DNA of 64,000 bases from Serilophus lunatus. Its lineage: Eukaryota; Chordata; Aves; Passeriformes; Eurylaimidae. The translations under genes and the position numbers were made by a program. The stretch spans positions 211,705-275,704 of the forward strand of contig VXBA01000419.1 of assembly GCA_013399895.1 (NCBI GenBank), given 5' to 3'. Shown here piece after piece: positions 48,434-61,172 of this stretch; position 1 is the first letter of the stretch, and each line of letters begins with the position of its first letter. The notes beneath the pieces were generated by a model, which saw only the letters and a program-made list of their open reading frames with translations, was not told the origin of the DNA and ran no database searches.

Positions 48434-50722
48434 ACACAGAATTACAGAATTAACAAGGGTGGAAAAGACCACAGAGATCATCAAGTCCAACCTATTATGT
48501 AACTTATCAACCCATCCAACACCATCCCATCATCTAAACCATGTCACGAAGTACACCATCCAACCTATCCTTAAGCACATCCTGGGACAGTGAATCCACC
48601 AACTCTCTGGGCAGCCTGTTCCAATGGGAGATCACTCTCCCTGTGAAAAAGTTTTTCCTAATATCCAGCCTAAACCTCCCCATTGCAGCCTAAGACTGTG
48701 TCCTCTCGTTCTGTCACTGGGGGCCTGAGAGAAGAGATTTACCCTTGCCTGGCTACAACCTCCCTTAAGGTAGTTGTAGAGGGCAACAGGGCCTCCTCTG
48801 AGGCTTCTCTTCTCTTGGCTGAACAACCCCAGCTCCCTCAGTCGTTGCCCATAGGTCTTGTACTCCAGCCCCTTTACCATTCTCACTGCCCTTCTCTGAA
48901 CACATATGAGCAACTCAACATCTTTCTTAAACTGAGGGGCCCAGAACTGGACACAGTACTCAAGCTGTGGCCTAACCAGTGCCAAGTATAGGGGAAGAAT
49001 AACTTCCCTGGTCCTACTGGCAACACTATTCCTGACATAGGCTAAGATACCATTGGCCTTCTTGGCCACCTGAGCACACTGCTGGCTCATATTCAGTTTC
49101 CTATCAACCAACACATCAAGTCCCTCTCTGCCTGGGCATCCTCCAGCCACACCATCCCCAGCCTATAGCTCTGCATGGGGTTATTGCGGCCAAAGTGTGA
49201 GACCCCAGCACTTAGATTTATTAAACGTCATGCTATTGGATTCAGCCTATCTATCCAGCCTGTCAAGGTCTCTCTGCAGAGCCTTCCTACTCTCTAACAG
49301 ATCGACAATCATTCCAACCTTCGTATCATTCACAAACTTACTAATGAGGGGCTCCATCCCCTTGTCCAGATCATCAATAAAGATGTTGAACAAAACGGGC
49401 CCCAACACTGAACCCTGGGAACCCCCACTAGTGACTGACCTCCAGCTGGATGGGACAGCATTCACCACCACCCTCTGAGCTCAGTTATGCAGCCAATTCT
49501 TAACCCAGCACAGAGTAAACCTGTCTAAGCCACAATCCACCAGTTTCACCAGGAGTTTACTCTGAGTACACTACATCTACAGATTTCCTCTCATCGATCA
49601 GACATTTTACCTGATCTAAAATGAAATTAGCTTGGTCAGGCAGGACCTTCCCCTCCTGAATCCATGCTGACTAGATCTGATCCCCTTATTATCCTGTAGG
49701 TGCAGCACAATTTCCCTTAAGATGATTCACTCCATAATTTTCCCTATTGCCAAAGTCAGGCTGACAGGTTTATAATTCCCTCATCCTCCTTCTGAACCTT
49801 CTTATAGATGGGTGCCACATTAGCCAACTTCCAATCATCTGGGACCTCTCCAGTAAGCCAAGACTGTTGAAAGATGATCGAAAGAAGCTTAGCAAGCACA
49901 TCTGCCAGCTCTCTCAGCACCCTTGGGTGGATCCCATCAGGTCCCATAGACTTATGAGGATCTAGGTGGATCAGTAGGTCCCCAATATCTTCTTCTCTGA
50001 TCTCAGAGGGGCTATACTGTTCACTGTCTGTATCTACCAGTTTAAGAGACCATTTGTCCTGTAGACTATCAGTTTTGTTATTGAAATGGAGGAAAAGAAG
50101 GTATTGAGTACCTCTGCCTTTTCCTCATCTTCAGTAACTATATTTTCTTCCTCATCTAATAAAGAATGGAGATTGTCCTTGTCCCTTTTTTTGCCAATAA
50201 TATGTTTATAGAAACCCTTTTTATTACCCTTAACAGAGGTGGACAATTTTAGCTCAAACTGTGCTTTTACTTCTCTAATTCTTTTCCTACATGACCTAAC
50301 ATCATCTTTAAACATTGCATGGGTTACCTCCCCCTCTTTCCAAAGGTGGTACATCGTTTTTCCTTAGCTCATTCAGAAGCTCCTTACCCATCCAGTCCAG
50401 ACATCTACCCCTATGGCTTATTTTACGGCATATCAGAATAGCCTGTTCCTGCAACTTCAAGATTTCATTTTTGAAGTACATCCAGCCTTCCTGGACCCCT
50501 TTGTTATTAAGGACAGTCTCCCAGGGCACTCTACTAGTTAATTCCTTAAATAAGCCAAAGTCCACCCTCTGCAAATCCAGCATGGAGGTTTTGTTGAAGC
50601 CTCTCCTTGTTTCACTATTTATTGAAAATTGTATAATTTCATGATCACTGCACCCCAGGCAGCCTCTAAACACCACATTCCCCACCAGACCTTCCCTATT
50701 AGTGATAGAAGTCACTTGCTGT
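48434..50722 (-). mobile_element. CR1 LINE, longest copy (2.3 kb), inactive endonuclease/RT
   Basis: Read on the minus strand from about 50722: the end of the apurinic-type endonuclease (LGCSDHEIIQFSI, with the SDH catalytic motif, near 50640), a linker region (KDDVRSCRKRIREVKAQFEL, 50354-50034), reverse transcriptase with GPDGIHPRVLRELADVLAKL and WLTGEVPDDWKLANVAPIYK (49947-49756) and QGSVLGPVLFNIFIDDLD (about 49420), then the C-terminal region (49150-48632) and 3'UTR. The catalytic FADD box of CR1 reads FVND, and frame changes separate the ORFs, so it cannot be active. The plus-strand start ACACAGAATTACAGAATTAA is the reverse complement of the tail. It is 5'-truncated inside the endonuclease. 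Confidence 0.96.
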
Positions 50723-51503
50723 GAAAATATGCAATTGGTATGATTCTATGTTCCATATCAAGCCTTACAACCTGAGCAGCTTAATGCAGCTTCACATTCT
50801 CAGTGGCTGGAATGCTAAACTTAGGTAGAAGAGGTGGAATCTGTCTACAGCCAAATATTATCAGGCTCCTGGCACATAAAATTTAAAATCTTATAAGGAA
50901 CCTGTTCTCATCTAAAGAGTGCGTAGAAAGTGAAAAAATCTCTGTTAATAAATATATAGGAAAAAAAGAATGAAAAACCTGAATATGTGTGCATCAACTG
51001 TCTCCATAGTCTCATGGCGTGGACTATCTCCATTGTCACTGGAAAGAGATGGAATTATGGACAGCTTTCAGCCCTGCGCTCAGACTGTAAGACTGAAGTT
51101 AAGATTTATTAAGAAAAAAAACTCCAGGCATTATTACACTATTGTATCGGGCAATTGTGAATCCATACCTTGAATGTTGCATGTTATTCTGTAAAGAGGA
51201 GCTACTGAAAGGAAATATTTAAAGAATATGTTTTGAAAGGCACATGAGATCTAGCAGGGGTAAAAAGAAGGTTTCCAAGTTTGACCAGAAGTAGAGAGCT
51301 CTGCTTCCATACTGGAAAAGCCTTGTATTGCTGGGGATGCTGAGAGTACTCGAAGAAAATCCACTTGAAGGCATCATGCCTGCCTTCTGAAACATAGTTC
51401 AGTGTGGGTCCCGTAACATGTCACATTACCAGGATTTTATATCTGCCTTCTGCTGGGATGGATTACCTTGTATTTTATAGGCCAAGGACATGGACGGTAT
51501 TAC

Positions 51504-51567
51504 ATATGATATGATGATATGATTTGGTATTTTATGATGATTGATATGATATGATATGATTGATATG
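51504..51567 (+). repeat. GATAT-type pentanucleotide microsatellite
   Basis: There are interrupted runs of (GATAT)n / (ATGAT)n: ATATGATATGATGATATGAT and TGATATGATATGATATGATT. It is likely polymorphic. Confidence 0.9.
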
Positions 51568-53098
51568 AATCCCTTAGCTAAGCAACCTGAAAGCATTGCT
51601 GGCCAGAAACAGGAAAAGTATTTTTCTCAGCCTGCTTCATAGCAGATATGAAGCCTATTTTATTCATTATTTTTGGAAGTAAAATGAATGGCCTCATCTC
51701 ACATGGCAATATGGCTTGAGAAAGGGAAAAATGAGGGGTTTGTAAACAGTTTTAAGGAGAATTTCAATGTCATATGACAAAACTAGAGTACTATATCTGA
51801 CCAATGTTTTCTTACTCATTATATAAGAAAACTTAAAATTTAGTTTGAGTTTTAAATGGTTTGATGATTGAGACATGAGTTATTTTTTAAAAGCCAGCAT
51901 TAATTTAGTTGGATCTTTTATGAAATAGTCCCCTTTGTTCTACCTTTCTTCTTTGTAGCTGACACCTGTATATGTTGGAGAAGAAAGTATCTTTATCTAT
52001 CTGCTTCAAATGTTGAGTGGCTATTTGGCTTTCAAGTGCAGTTTTTTCCTTCTTTTTTTTTTTTTTCTTTTTCTTGTTTCCCCTCTTCTTACTGACATTC
52101 AAAAAATCCTCAGTTAGAGAGTTCTCTTGCATGAATTACATGAAACAGTCTTTACTGATAAGTTTAGAAAATTTATTTTCCTATTTTTAAGCCCAAAATT
52201 AATCAGTTTTCTATATTACAAATCTTTCTTGCCTTTCTAGGCATGTTTCAAATGTAGCTGTTTTACTTGTTGCTAATTTCTGTCTCTGCTAATTAGTTTT
52301 GTGTATTGTTAATTTTTTTCCTAAATTTGTATGCATTGAATAGACTCTAATTAAACCTCCTTGACAGACGGCTTCTTCCTTTATTCCCATAATTTCTATT
52401 TTCTTAGTTCTGACATATCACAAAATGTCTGCTTTCATTTACTCTGGCATCAATTCACAGTAATTCTATCAGAGTCACTGGAGTTACTTTGAGTTTACTG
52501 CCTTATAAGCAAGAACAAATTTTGTTCCCATGATCGACAGTTGCAGACATCTGAATGGAGGTAAAAACCACAAACCTTTCCAAAATAATGTTCAGTCTTT
52601 ACTCTTAATGGGTTTCATGTCACCAAGAAATGTGTCAAGTGATCTTGGCAGTGACCATGCAGTGGGAAAACAAATCTAAATGCATGAATATAAGAGTTCA
52701 TTATTACTAATGAGCAAGATTACAAATCAGCATATTCTGACACAGTTGAAGCCTAGTACAAGTCAGAGTCTTCGTTCTTAAAAAGTACACCACAAAAGAT
52801 TATTTTTAATTTCCCTGAAAAAAGAGAGAGAGTAGGACCACCTCAAGGATATTTTATATGCTTAATCCTAGCCATGCTTTGCTCTGATCAGTAACCACTA
52901 CTTTCTGAAACAGTAGAGAGTGCATTTATCTTATCTATGAAATCATATGTAGTAATTAATTTCTTCTGAGTTGTGTGAAAGCATGATAATTAATATAATA
53001 TTTACATTTTACCAATGTCTGAAACAGCAGCAGTTCAGGTTCCAAAGGTTAAAGTGCTATTTCCTGATCTTTAATAGATTGTCATTTCTGTTCTGCAG

Positions 53099-53226
53099 AA
53101 AAATGGAAAGGAAGAGGAAGAGCAGGGTCACATTTTGAGTCAGCGCGCAGACGGAGCAGAGCTGTTCTTTATCATATCTCTGGACATCTACAAAGAAGAG
53201 AGAAGAACAAATTAAAAATTAATAAT
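53099..53226 (+). CDS. KCNH8: KCNH8 exon 4, PAS-to-S1 linker
   Basis: This exon is 128 nt, entering in phase 1 and leaving in phase 0. The frame completes a Glu codon from exon 3 (G|AA) and reads KWKGRGRAGSHFESARRRSR, then AVLYHISGHLQRREKNKLKI and NN. It is strongly basic. The SARRRSRAVLYHISGHLQ segment is the conserved linker between the PAS domain and the first transmembrane helix in ELK channels. The acceptor ends in ttctgcag at 53098 and the donor is GTAAGT at 53227. It covers about residues 148-190. The KWKGRGRAGSHFE part differs slightly from the mammalian sequence I remember, which fits the variable edge of the linker. Skipping this exon alone would break the frame. Confidence 0.94.
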
Positions 53227-54348
53227 GTAAGTGTAATTCTTTTCTGTTGTTTTTTTTTTATTTTATTTTCAAAAATGTAATCTTTGCTCTAGCTTTTAAA
53301 AAAAATTAAAAGTGCTGTAAAATGTCTATGAGTACCAGAAAAATGTATTTTATTTGGGAAAAAAAAAAAAAAAGACATTCAAGGAATTGCTCTAGCTGTA
53401 GATCTCCATGTTGTTAAGCTCCAAAAGGTCACACATCATTTAGGCAGGGTTTCATGTGAATTTATCCAACTTTCCTCTGAGTTTACTTCTCTTTCCACTT
53501 CCTAGTAGAAGTAGTAATGTTTCTTTCTTTAAATTGCTTCTGTGTTCCCTCAGTAACTATACTTAATACGTAAGTTCACAAACATCCTGTGATCCAAACT
53601 AAATTGAACAATAGACAAATCCAATGACATAGGAACAGAAAGATTTCTAAATAAATGCTCTACTGCTCTATGGAACTATGCTTCAGGAGAAAAGTTAATT
53701 TGGAGGAAAGCTAGAGATACATATGAAATCAGTATGTTTATATAAAAATTTGCTAGAATAATATTAAAGAGCCTGTTCCAACAGTGAGAATATATTGTTA
53801 CTAGAACTAGCGAAAACAGTTTTTCTTAAAATCTCAAAACAGTGTATAGTTTCTATGACTGAGAAACAAGAAGAAAATGGTCTTTTTTTTTTTTTTTTTC
53901 ATGATTAGGGGCAGATTGAATACAGACAATGGAAAAAAAATAACAAAGGATATAGAAGTTGAACAACTTGAGAGATGATCTGCCACTGTGCACATTCCTT
54001 TTATTGTTTACCAAAATTAAGCAGCAGTGCAGATGTATCCCCCTAGATATTATTAAATTAGAAGTTAAAGCAGAAAAAACTTGATCTAGATTAAGGAAAT
54101 TACAATAGACAAGTAGTATATATGTCATACGACATACAGTCACTTCCATTGAGTATAAATACTAAATGTTGGAAAAATGTTTAAAAAGAAGTGAAAAATG
54201 TTTAATGTTTAAAAAGTGTAGTAATAAAAAGCCTTGCAAAATATGACCAGGTCTTCCAGAGATATTTTTGTTGAATAATAATATGATGATATTTTTTTAT
54301 GAATATAACTTTTAATTAGCTCTTGGAGATGTAATTGTACTGTCAAAA

Positions 54349-54807
54349 TTACACAGAATTACATAGAATTAACAAGGTTGGAAAAGATCGTAGAGATCAT
54401 CAAATTTAACCTTTTACCTAACCTAACAACCTATCCAACACCAATCCATCATCTAAACAATCTAAATCATATCACTAAGTTCATCATGCAACCTATCCTT
54501 AAATACATCCAGGGACGGTGACTCCACCACCTCCCTGGGAAGCCCATTCCAATGGGAAATCACTCTCTCTGTGAAAAAGTTTTTCCTAATATCCAACCTA
54601 AACCTCCCCTGACGCAGCCTAAGACTGTGTCCTCTCGTCCTATCCCTGGGAGCCTGAGAGAAGAGATTGACCCCCGCCTGACTACAACCTCATTTCAGGC
54701 TGTTATAAACAGCAATAAGGTCTCCCTGAGCCTCCTCTTCTCCAGGCTGAACAACCCCAGCTCCCTCAGCCACCCCTCGTAGGGCTTGTGCTCCAGCCCC
54801 TTCACCA
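54349..54807 (-). mobile_element. CR1 LINE, antisense, in KCNH8 intron 4
   Basis: On the plus strand it begins ATTACACAGAATTACATAGA (tail complement) and runs through TGGTGTCCCTGG-type landmarks: GGACGGTGACTCCACCACCT, CTGACGCAGCCTAAGACTGT, GGCTGAACAACCCCAGCTCC, to CTCCAGCCCCTTCACCA. The 3'UTR (AACAAGGTTGGAAAAGATCG) places it in the same group as the copies at 1-423, 35100-35864 and 48434-50722. The ORF2 remnant is broken. Confidence 0.95.
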
Positions 54808-55263
54808 AGTGCAGATTATATTGTACAATTTTAAAACATTTATTCTGAGACTCATTTATTACCTTTGGTACATGGGTTTTTTTGAGCAATGGATTGGAAA
54901 TAACAAGAGGAATATTTTCTGTTATTAAAAATGGATTGAAGTTAGCAACAGTGAGAATTCAGCCAGCTGGATTCATGAATGAGAACCAAGACTAGAGAAG
55001 TCAATGACATCAGTATTTCAAAGTAAACACACAAAGAGAAAGGCTGTGACAAACAATGTAAATGTAGTTAAGTCCGTGATCATGCCGTTTTGGTCATTTT
55101 ATTCTCATATTTAATATCTTCAAGATCAGAAGTAATCTTACCTTGCTGAATACACAATATTGTTTTGTGAGGCTCCTTGTTACTGGAACAGCACTAACCA
55201 GGAGATCAACGACAGGTGGAATTTTGCTAGCAAATAATATAAGACAGTTCATGTGCCACATTC

Positions 55264-55349
55264 CATTAATGTAATTAATAATTATATTAATAATTATTAT
55301 AGTAATTAATTATTATAGTAATAATTAATATAATATTAATATAATTTAG
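55264..55349. repeat. AT-only self-complementary tract
   Basis: About 85 bp of almost pure A/T is built from TTAATAATTA and TATAGTAATTAA units, each nearly self-complementary. It could form hairpins and may be hard to sequence. Nothing suggests a gene. Confidence 0.85.
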
Positions 55350-55514
55350 TATGCTACAACACATGCTGCTTTTCAGGAGAGTAGATGCTTTTTTTAAAAC
55401 TGTGAAAGATGAAAGCTAAGACTTTCTAAAGCTGGTGCTTGACACTGAAATTTTGGTTGCAGAAAACATTATTAGTTAGACAAAGACTCAAGACAAAGCC
55501 TAATGTCAGAATGT

Positions 55515-55885
55515 CAGAATGGCTGAGGTTGAAAGTGACCTCTGGAGGTCATCTAGTCCAAATTCCTTCTCATGCAGGAACAGATACAGCCAGTTGCCCA
55601 AGATCCTGTCCAGTTGATTTTTTAATATCTCCAAGGATAAAGAATACACAACATCTCTGGGCAACCTGTTCAGGTGTGCATCACCCTCAAATGAAGAATT
55701 CTTTTCTGATGTTCAGTTGTAAGAGCCTGCTGTGTATCAGTTTGCGGCCATTATCCCTTATGCTATCACTGGGCATATCTGAAAAAGAGGATGGCTTCAA
55801 CTTCTTTACACCCTCTGGGTGCTCACAAGATAGCCCTGAGTTTTCTCTTTTTCAGGTTGAACAATTTCAGTTCTCACTCACTGGA
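55515..55885 (-). mobile_element. ancient CR1 LINE, antisense
   Basis: This is a diverged CR1 3' region: GAATGGCTGAGGTTGAAAGT, GACCTCTGGAGGTCATCTAG, TCTCTGGGCAACCTGTTCAG, GCTGTGTATCAGTTTGCGGC and TTTTTCAGGTTGAACAATTT follow the reverse-complemented CR1 order. It has no intact reading frame. The long plus-strand open frame at 55439-55906 overlaps it and is not a gene. Confidence 0.85.
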
Positions 55886-56967
55886 GAGATTCTTCTCAGC
55901 CAGTAAAGTGTCCTGTGTCTGAGAAATGTGCCCCTAAGGAGTGACCTTGTACTATACTGTGGCATCAGCATTTGAAAATGCAGGACTGTGATAACTGGAC
56001 AACAGCAGAAGCTCTGCAATTCCAGCGTAATCAGGGCTGCCTTGGAGGAACCAAACCACAGAGATGTAAAACTATAAAAAGAGAGATACTGTGTAAATTT
56101 GGAATAGTATTTTCCACTGAAGGAGTTTGTTTGCATTGGAAATGGTTAAGGTGGCAGGAGTGCTCTCTATAGCCCATCAAGGTGAGGAGGGAGGGTGTTC
56201 CTATAGGGACACGGTTTTCATATCCCCTAGGAGACCCCATTGGTCACAACCAGCTCATTCAGACGCACAGAGGTTCGAATGTAGTCAGTTCTGAAACCAT
56301 ATCTGCATTAGCATGTTGGTTTAGATTCGGAGTGCAATTTCAAAGAGAGCCAAAAATTTATTCCTGCTAATTTGGTTCACATGGACTGGATTCCTGTAGA
56401 TGAAATTAAATCAGGAGAGGTGCTCCAAGTACTGGAGCTGTTCAGTCCATGGGACCAGGCTAGAACTACTCCAAAAGAACCTGCTCACAGCTCTAAAATA
56501 TGTATAGGAAGGATGTTTTTTCTTCAGCACCATCTATTCCTTTCTATATGTTCCTATTTGCAGTGCACTGTCCTTGTGTGTACACAGTTCTAACCTATAT
56601 GCCGAGCAGATTAGCATTGCTCTTCAATCAGAATTAATCCAACAGAGAAATAGTTTGCTAGATTCGTTCTCTTTTGCCATTTCATTCTCTTTAATTTGAC
56701 CTCATTAATCCTCTTCCTGCCCCAACTTTCACAAAAGTTATTCCGTGAACAGAATCATCTGTCTACATAAGTGTGACGACTACATATTAAAAAAAAAAAA
56801 AGTAAGCATTAGTTCTGGCCTGCATATGAGTATGTCATATTATGCTTTGTTGTTTTTCTTTTTTTAAAAGAAGATCCCAACCACCTAATGGCTGTATTGG
56901 AAGAAATGCTTCTGTGTGATCAAATTAATGTTTTGTCTCATTTAATTTTTTTTTCTCTCTTTTTCAG

Positions 56968-57208
56968 AATGTTTTTGTAGATAAACCAGCATTTCCAGAA
57001 TACAAAGTTTCAGATGCAAAAAAATCCAAATTCATACTGTTGCATTTTAGCACTTTCAAAGCTGGCTGGGACTGGCTTATTTTACTGGCAACGTTTTATG
57101 TTGCTGTGACTGTACCTTACAATGTTTCCTTTATTGGCCATGATGAGCTGTCTACAACTCGAAGCACAACTGTCAGTGACATTGCAGTGGAAATTCTCTT
57201 TATTATCG
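56968..57208 (+). CDS. KCNH8: KCNH8 exon 5, S1 helix and start of S2
   Basis: This exon is 241 nt, phase 0 to phase 1. It opens NVFVDKPAFPEYKVSDAKKS, continues through KFILLHFSTFKAGWDW, and then gives a hydrophobic helix (about codons 36-55: LILLATFYVAVTVPYN) that is transmembrane segment S1 of the voltage sensor. The S1-S2 loop is short and polar (IGHDELSTTRSTTVS), and S2 begins at DIAVEILFII. The FKAGWDWLILLATFYVA stretch is characteristic of the EAG superfamily. The acceptor is a long T/C tract ending in ttttcag at 56967 and the donor is G|GTAAGA at 57209. The next exon should supply the rest of an Asp codon (G|AT/AC) and the remainder of S2; it is not recognised before 64000. The open frame runs past the donor to 57255, but the channel homology stops exactly at the splice site. 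Confidence 0.95.
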
Positions 57209-60200
57209 GTAAGATATATTTGGAGTGTGTTTGGGATTCCTTTTTCGACATTTAGGGTTTTCACAGAATGTACAATATAGAAAACGAAATAATTATCACT
57301 TTTATGACTTTAAAGAAAATTAATTTTAGCTGTATAGCTTGATTTTTTTTTTTTTTTTTGAACGTTAGATCACTTTTTTCCCCCCCTTTTTCTTTTTTTG
57401 CTGTAAACTGATTTGGGTATTCATGCTGTTACTCTAAAGGGACCTTTGATCTCAAGGATGATTTAAAACCATTGTTTCACCCTGTCCTAAACTTTCCCAA
57501 TATAAGGATGTGCCCTGGAATTGCTACAGTTTTGCTCATAATGTATTTCTTTAATATAACCTTTCACAAACATTTAGAAGAGTCATGGACATCAAGCTGA
57601 AAATGGCTAGATTTTAAAAACTAATTACATAAGATTAAAACTCATACTGCAATAATTCTAGATATGATATCAATATGCTATAGTGACAACTGGGACAGAA
57701 TTTAAGAGGTTGGAGTTTGTCATCTGGTCCATTCTATAAACCCTTTATTTCCATGATTGATTTAATTCTTATATCTTAAAAGAATTAAAAACAAGGCAAG
57801 GTCATATCTCATAGTAGCCATGTAGCAAAGAAAGTCGATTTTTTTATTGTCTTTTTTTCAATTTCTTTCTGAATATGGAAAAAAAACAATTCCTGACTAG
57901 AGTCAAACAGATTTTTCACCAAGTTTTTTCTGTTGTAATACCACTCAGTGCTGTCACACTGACAAACCATAGCTCAGATATATTGATAATATGCAGATGT
58001 AGAAGTTATTATTTTTAAGAAATAAGCAAAGTTGAGTACGTCATTCTTGAATATGAAAAGAGTTTGGACAGGTTCTGAAAGTGAAAGAAAATTACTTACT
58101 TTCCACTTTACTCTTCTTTACATTTTCATGGAAAAATACATCTTAGCTCAAACATTAAAAATAGTGTTATGATCTTCCCTGGGAGAACTAAAAAAATCTG
58201 AAACATCACAAACACTAAGCCATAACTCAGAACATCTTTAGTTTAATACGAGCTTTTCTTATGAAAATTCTGAAAAGTTTATTCTATTCCTCTGTCAGCT
58301 TTACTGTAGAAAGTAAGAATGGTGGGTGACGTGGCTGATGGAAGAATCAGACGTTATGATGATTAAATATTTCCTTCGGTCATTTTTCTGTCACCACATT
58401 TAAGGTCTATTTTTCCTCTTTTATACTCAATACTGGTCTCTTTCCTGCTAATGCAAGCAATTCACATTCAAAGATATTCGAGCACTGCAGTAAGAAACTT
58501 ACATTCTGCAATGTAGATCATCAGGGATCATTTTCTGTCTTGCACGAAAAGAGCAAGGTTATGACTCTAGTTAGCCAGAAATTAATCCATGTTCCATTTT
58601 AAAGAATACAAAATGAAATAATTCCACTTGATATTTTTGGGCAGCTTTATAAAAAGAGTAGACTCTAAGTTATGATATTTTGATAATGGTTGTACCTTTC
58701 ACCCTACGTCTGCTTCCTGCATTATAAATTTGTTTATTTGAATATAAGCACAAGAGAGTATAATCTGTATCTAACTGATTTATGTGCTGTAGTATTCAGG
58801 AAGACAGATGGTATACTGCTCGGTGCTACTTTTCTGCTTATATATTTTGCTGGAAATATGGAGTCTTTATATCAGTAAGTTAAAAGCAATGATAAACAGC
58901 TGGGTAAAAAAAAAATAAAATTAAGATTTTCCGTAACTTTTAATACATATTTTCTGGTTAGACTTTTAGGTCTATCATCCAGAAAATCAAACTATGGCTG
59001 TTACTAATTACATATGAAGAAATGTGTATGAAGTACTACAAAAGAATTTTCCTAATCATATTACTGGTAACAACAAATACTGTATTGTAGCATACTAATA
59101 TTCCTCCTCCACAGTTTGAATAATGGCTCAATTTTCCCCAGAATAATTATTTCTAAAATTATGACTATTTTTAAATAGGTAGCTCAGAGGAAACGTTTAT
59201 GGAGTTTTTTCAGGACATTCTCACACTACATAAAAATCTCTGCAATGAATTTAAAGAAAACAGTGTGTTTGTAATTATCTGTCCATGGGTTTTGTCCAAT
59301 AGAATGGTGAATTAATATGCCTCAGAACATGTGTAACTATGTTGAAAGTAGTAAGATTAACACCTTATTTAAATCTAAATTTCAGGGCATTTAATTACAG
59401 CTATAAAATTAGACTTTTTATAAACATACCAGCAATGTTATTCTAAGTGTTTTTCTGCAGTGTACTATTTTACCACCTGTGGAAAAAAGCCCCATATATC
59501 CATCCCTTCCTGCACTCCCTGCACATACACTCTTTAAGATTTTATTTTTGGCTTGTGTTTTCTAGAGATAAGATTGATAATGAATACTAAGTTTTCTTCT
59601 CTTTGTATGTATATTTCTCTCTACTTAAATGTTATTTAACAAAATGTTTTATCAGCAATTTTCCATTTTTTAAAGAAGCATGTTTAGAAGTCGTACAGCT
59701 ATGATTTCAGTGGAATGATACTGTAGATTAAAGAGATTTGTGGACCCACTAGCATCTATCCCAAATGTAAATGACTCAAAATCTTTTAAAAACTGTTTTA
59801 AATCATATGAAGCCCTCGAGTTTAAAATGTTTAATATGTAGAGATTTAAAAATATTACATAAACCCAGCAGAAATTCATACCATCATTGATGATTTATAC
59901 AATGAAAAAAAGGGTGTATATTACTGCACTGAAAATAATATATTTTGAATGAAATTTGTTGGAATAAAATAAGGAAGTATTAAACACTACAGATTTGATT
60001 AGATTGCTATAAATTAGAGGGGTTGTTTTCCTTTATCTCTAATTTTTTTCATTATTATGATTGCCATTTTCTATCTTTGCCAGTGTATCTTTGATCAGCC
60101 ATGTAAAACAATATCTATGTCTAGGGAACCTCACATCTAGGAGAATTTGTGCATTTAGAAAGGAAACGACAGTGTTTTGAACCATGTTTTAGAAAGTGTG

Positions 60201-61137
60201 CTTTCAGGCTGTAATATTCTAAAAATTCAGGTAAATATCAAGAGAGTGGTTTGTATTTGTCTCTGAGATAATTTATTTCTGAATGACAAATGGTCTCATC
60301 TGTGAATTCATATGAACAAAACACAAAAACAGATAGAGTGACATTGTTGATACACCTAATATTTGAGAAGGAAGATCATAATAAAATGTACATGATCTAT
60401 GGAATACCTAGTAATGTGAACAAACAGTATGAAATATTTGTGCTGAAAAGCAGTAATAAATTTCCTAAAGATTCCCACTCAGAGCATCAATCTGAGGTGG
60501 ACAAGGCCACTATAATGTAAGACAGTTTTTCAATAACCTTCCTTTCATATCCTGTAAGGAGAACACAAGCACACAAGATGCTGTTTCCAAGCACAAGAAA
60601 CATCCACCTGCACATAAAGGAGACAAGCATAAGTCATAAGAAGTGTTCATTTCATGGAAATATTTCTGTGTCTACAAGTAGATGCAGATAAATGTTGTGA
60701 TAATGGAGGTATCCTGAAAATTTTACTTGTATTAGTTCTGCTGACTCTTTCTCTTCATTTACAGAGGTGTGATGCTATTGTTATTCATCAGTAGCCAGCT
60801 TCTCATAGAACGGAAAAATGTCTGCCTGTAGATCTAACCAAAGATTTAAGAAATCATTGCTTCACAGTGTTACTTACTGGTCCTGAAGTTAGGGGATTCC
60901 TTACAGTTAAGCCAAGAAAACTGTTCATCCAAGAACTTTTCCCGAGGTTGAAAATTAATAACATTGATGTAAACTACTAGTGAACTGCTTACAGGAAAGG
61001 ATCCTTATGTATTATGCCGAGTACCATCAAAATTAAAGGTAAAATCCAAGAAGTACTGAACAAGCTCCATTCCAAAATCTGATTTTGTGAAGTAATATCT
61101 AAAACAAAGCAAGTGGATTATATAGGATAAAGGCCTT

Positions 61138-61139
<2 letters not shown>

Positions 61140-61172
<33 letters not shown>
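61140..61172 (+). repeat. (AAAAC)n/(CAAA)n simple repeat
   Basis: AAAACAAAACAAAACAAACA followed by ACAAA and an A run. It is simple slippage-type sequence in intron 5. Confidence 0.9.

Larger units (their letters stand above)
34960..53098 (+). other. KCNH8: KCNH8 intron 3 (about 18.1 kb), repeat-rich
   Basis: This intron is bounded by a GTTTGT donor and a ttctgcag acceptor. It carries most of the transposons of the window: CR1 at 35100-35864, 40138-40435, 41498-41748, 45781-45942, 46030-46242 and 48434-50722, and a solo LTR at 46840-47993. The stretches 35865-40137, 41749-45780 and 50723-53098 are AT-rich and hold only simple repeats that I can name. Confidence 0.9.
53227..56967 (+). other. 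KCNH8: KCNH8 intron 4 (about 3.7 kb)
   Basis: This intron is bounded by GTAAGT and ttttcag and joins phase-0 ends between two Asn codons. It contains two antisense CR1 copies (54349-54807 and about 55515-55885), an AT-rich self-complementary stretch (55264-55349) and A/T homopolymers. The block 55900-56940 is less AT-rich in places but I recognise nothing in it. Confidence 0.9.

Noticed and set aside
55439..55906. 155-codon plus-strand open frame
   Set aside because: Most of it is the antisense of an ancient CR1 copy; no independent protein pattern.
56260..56300. GGTTCGAAT resembling a tRNA B box
   Set aside because: The bases around it cannot form a T-stem or acceptor stem, and no A box or anticodon arm is visible at the right distance.
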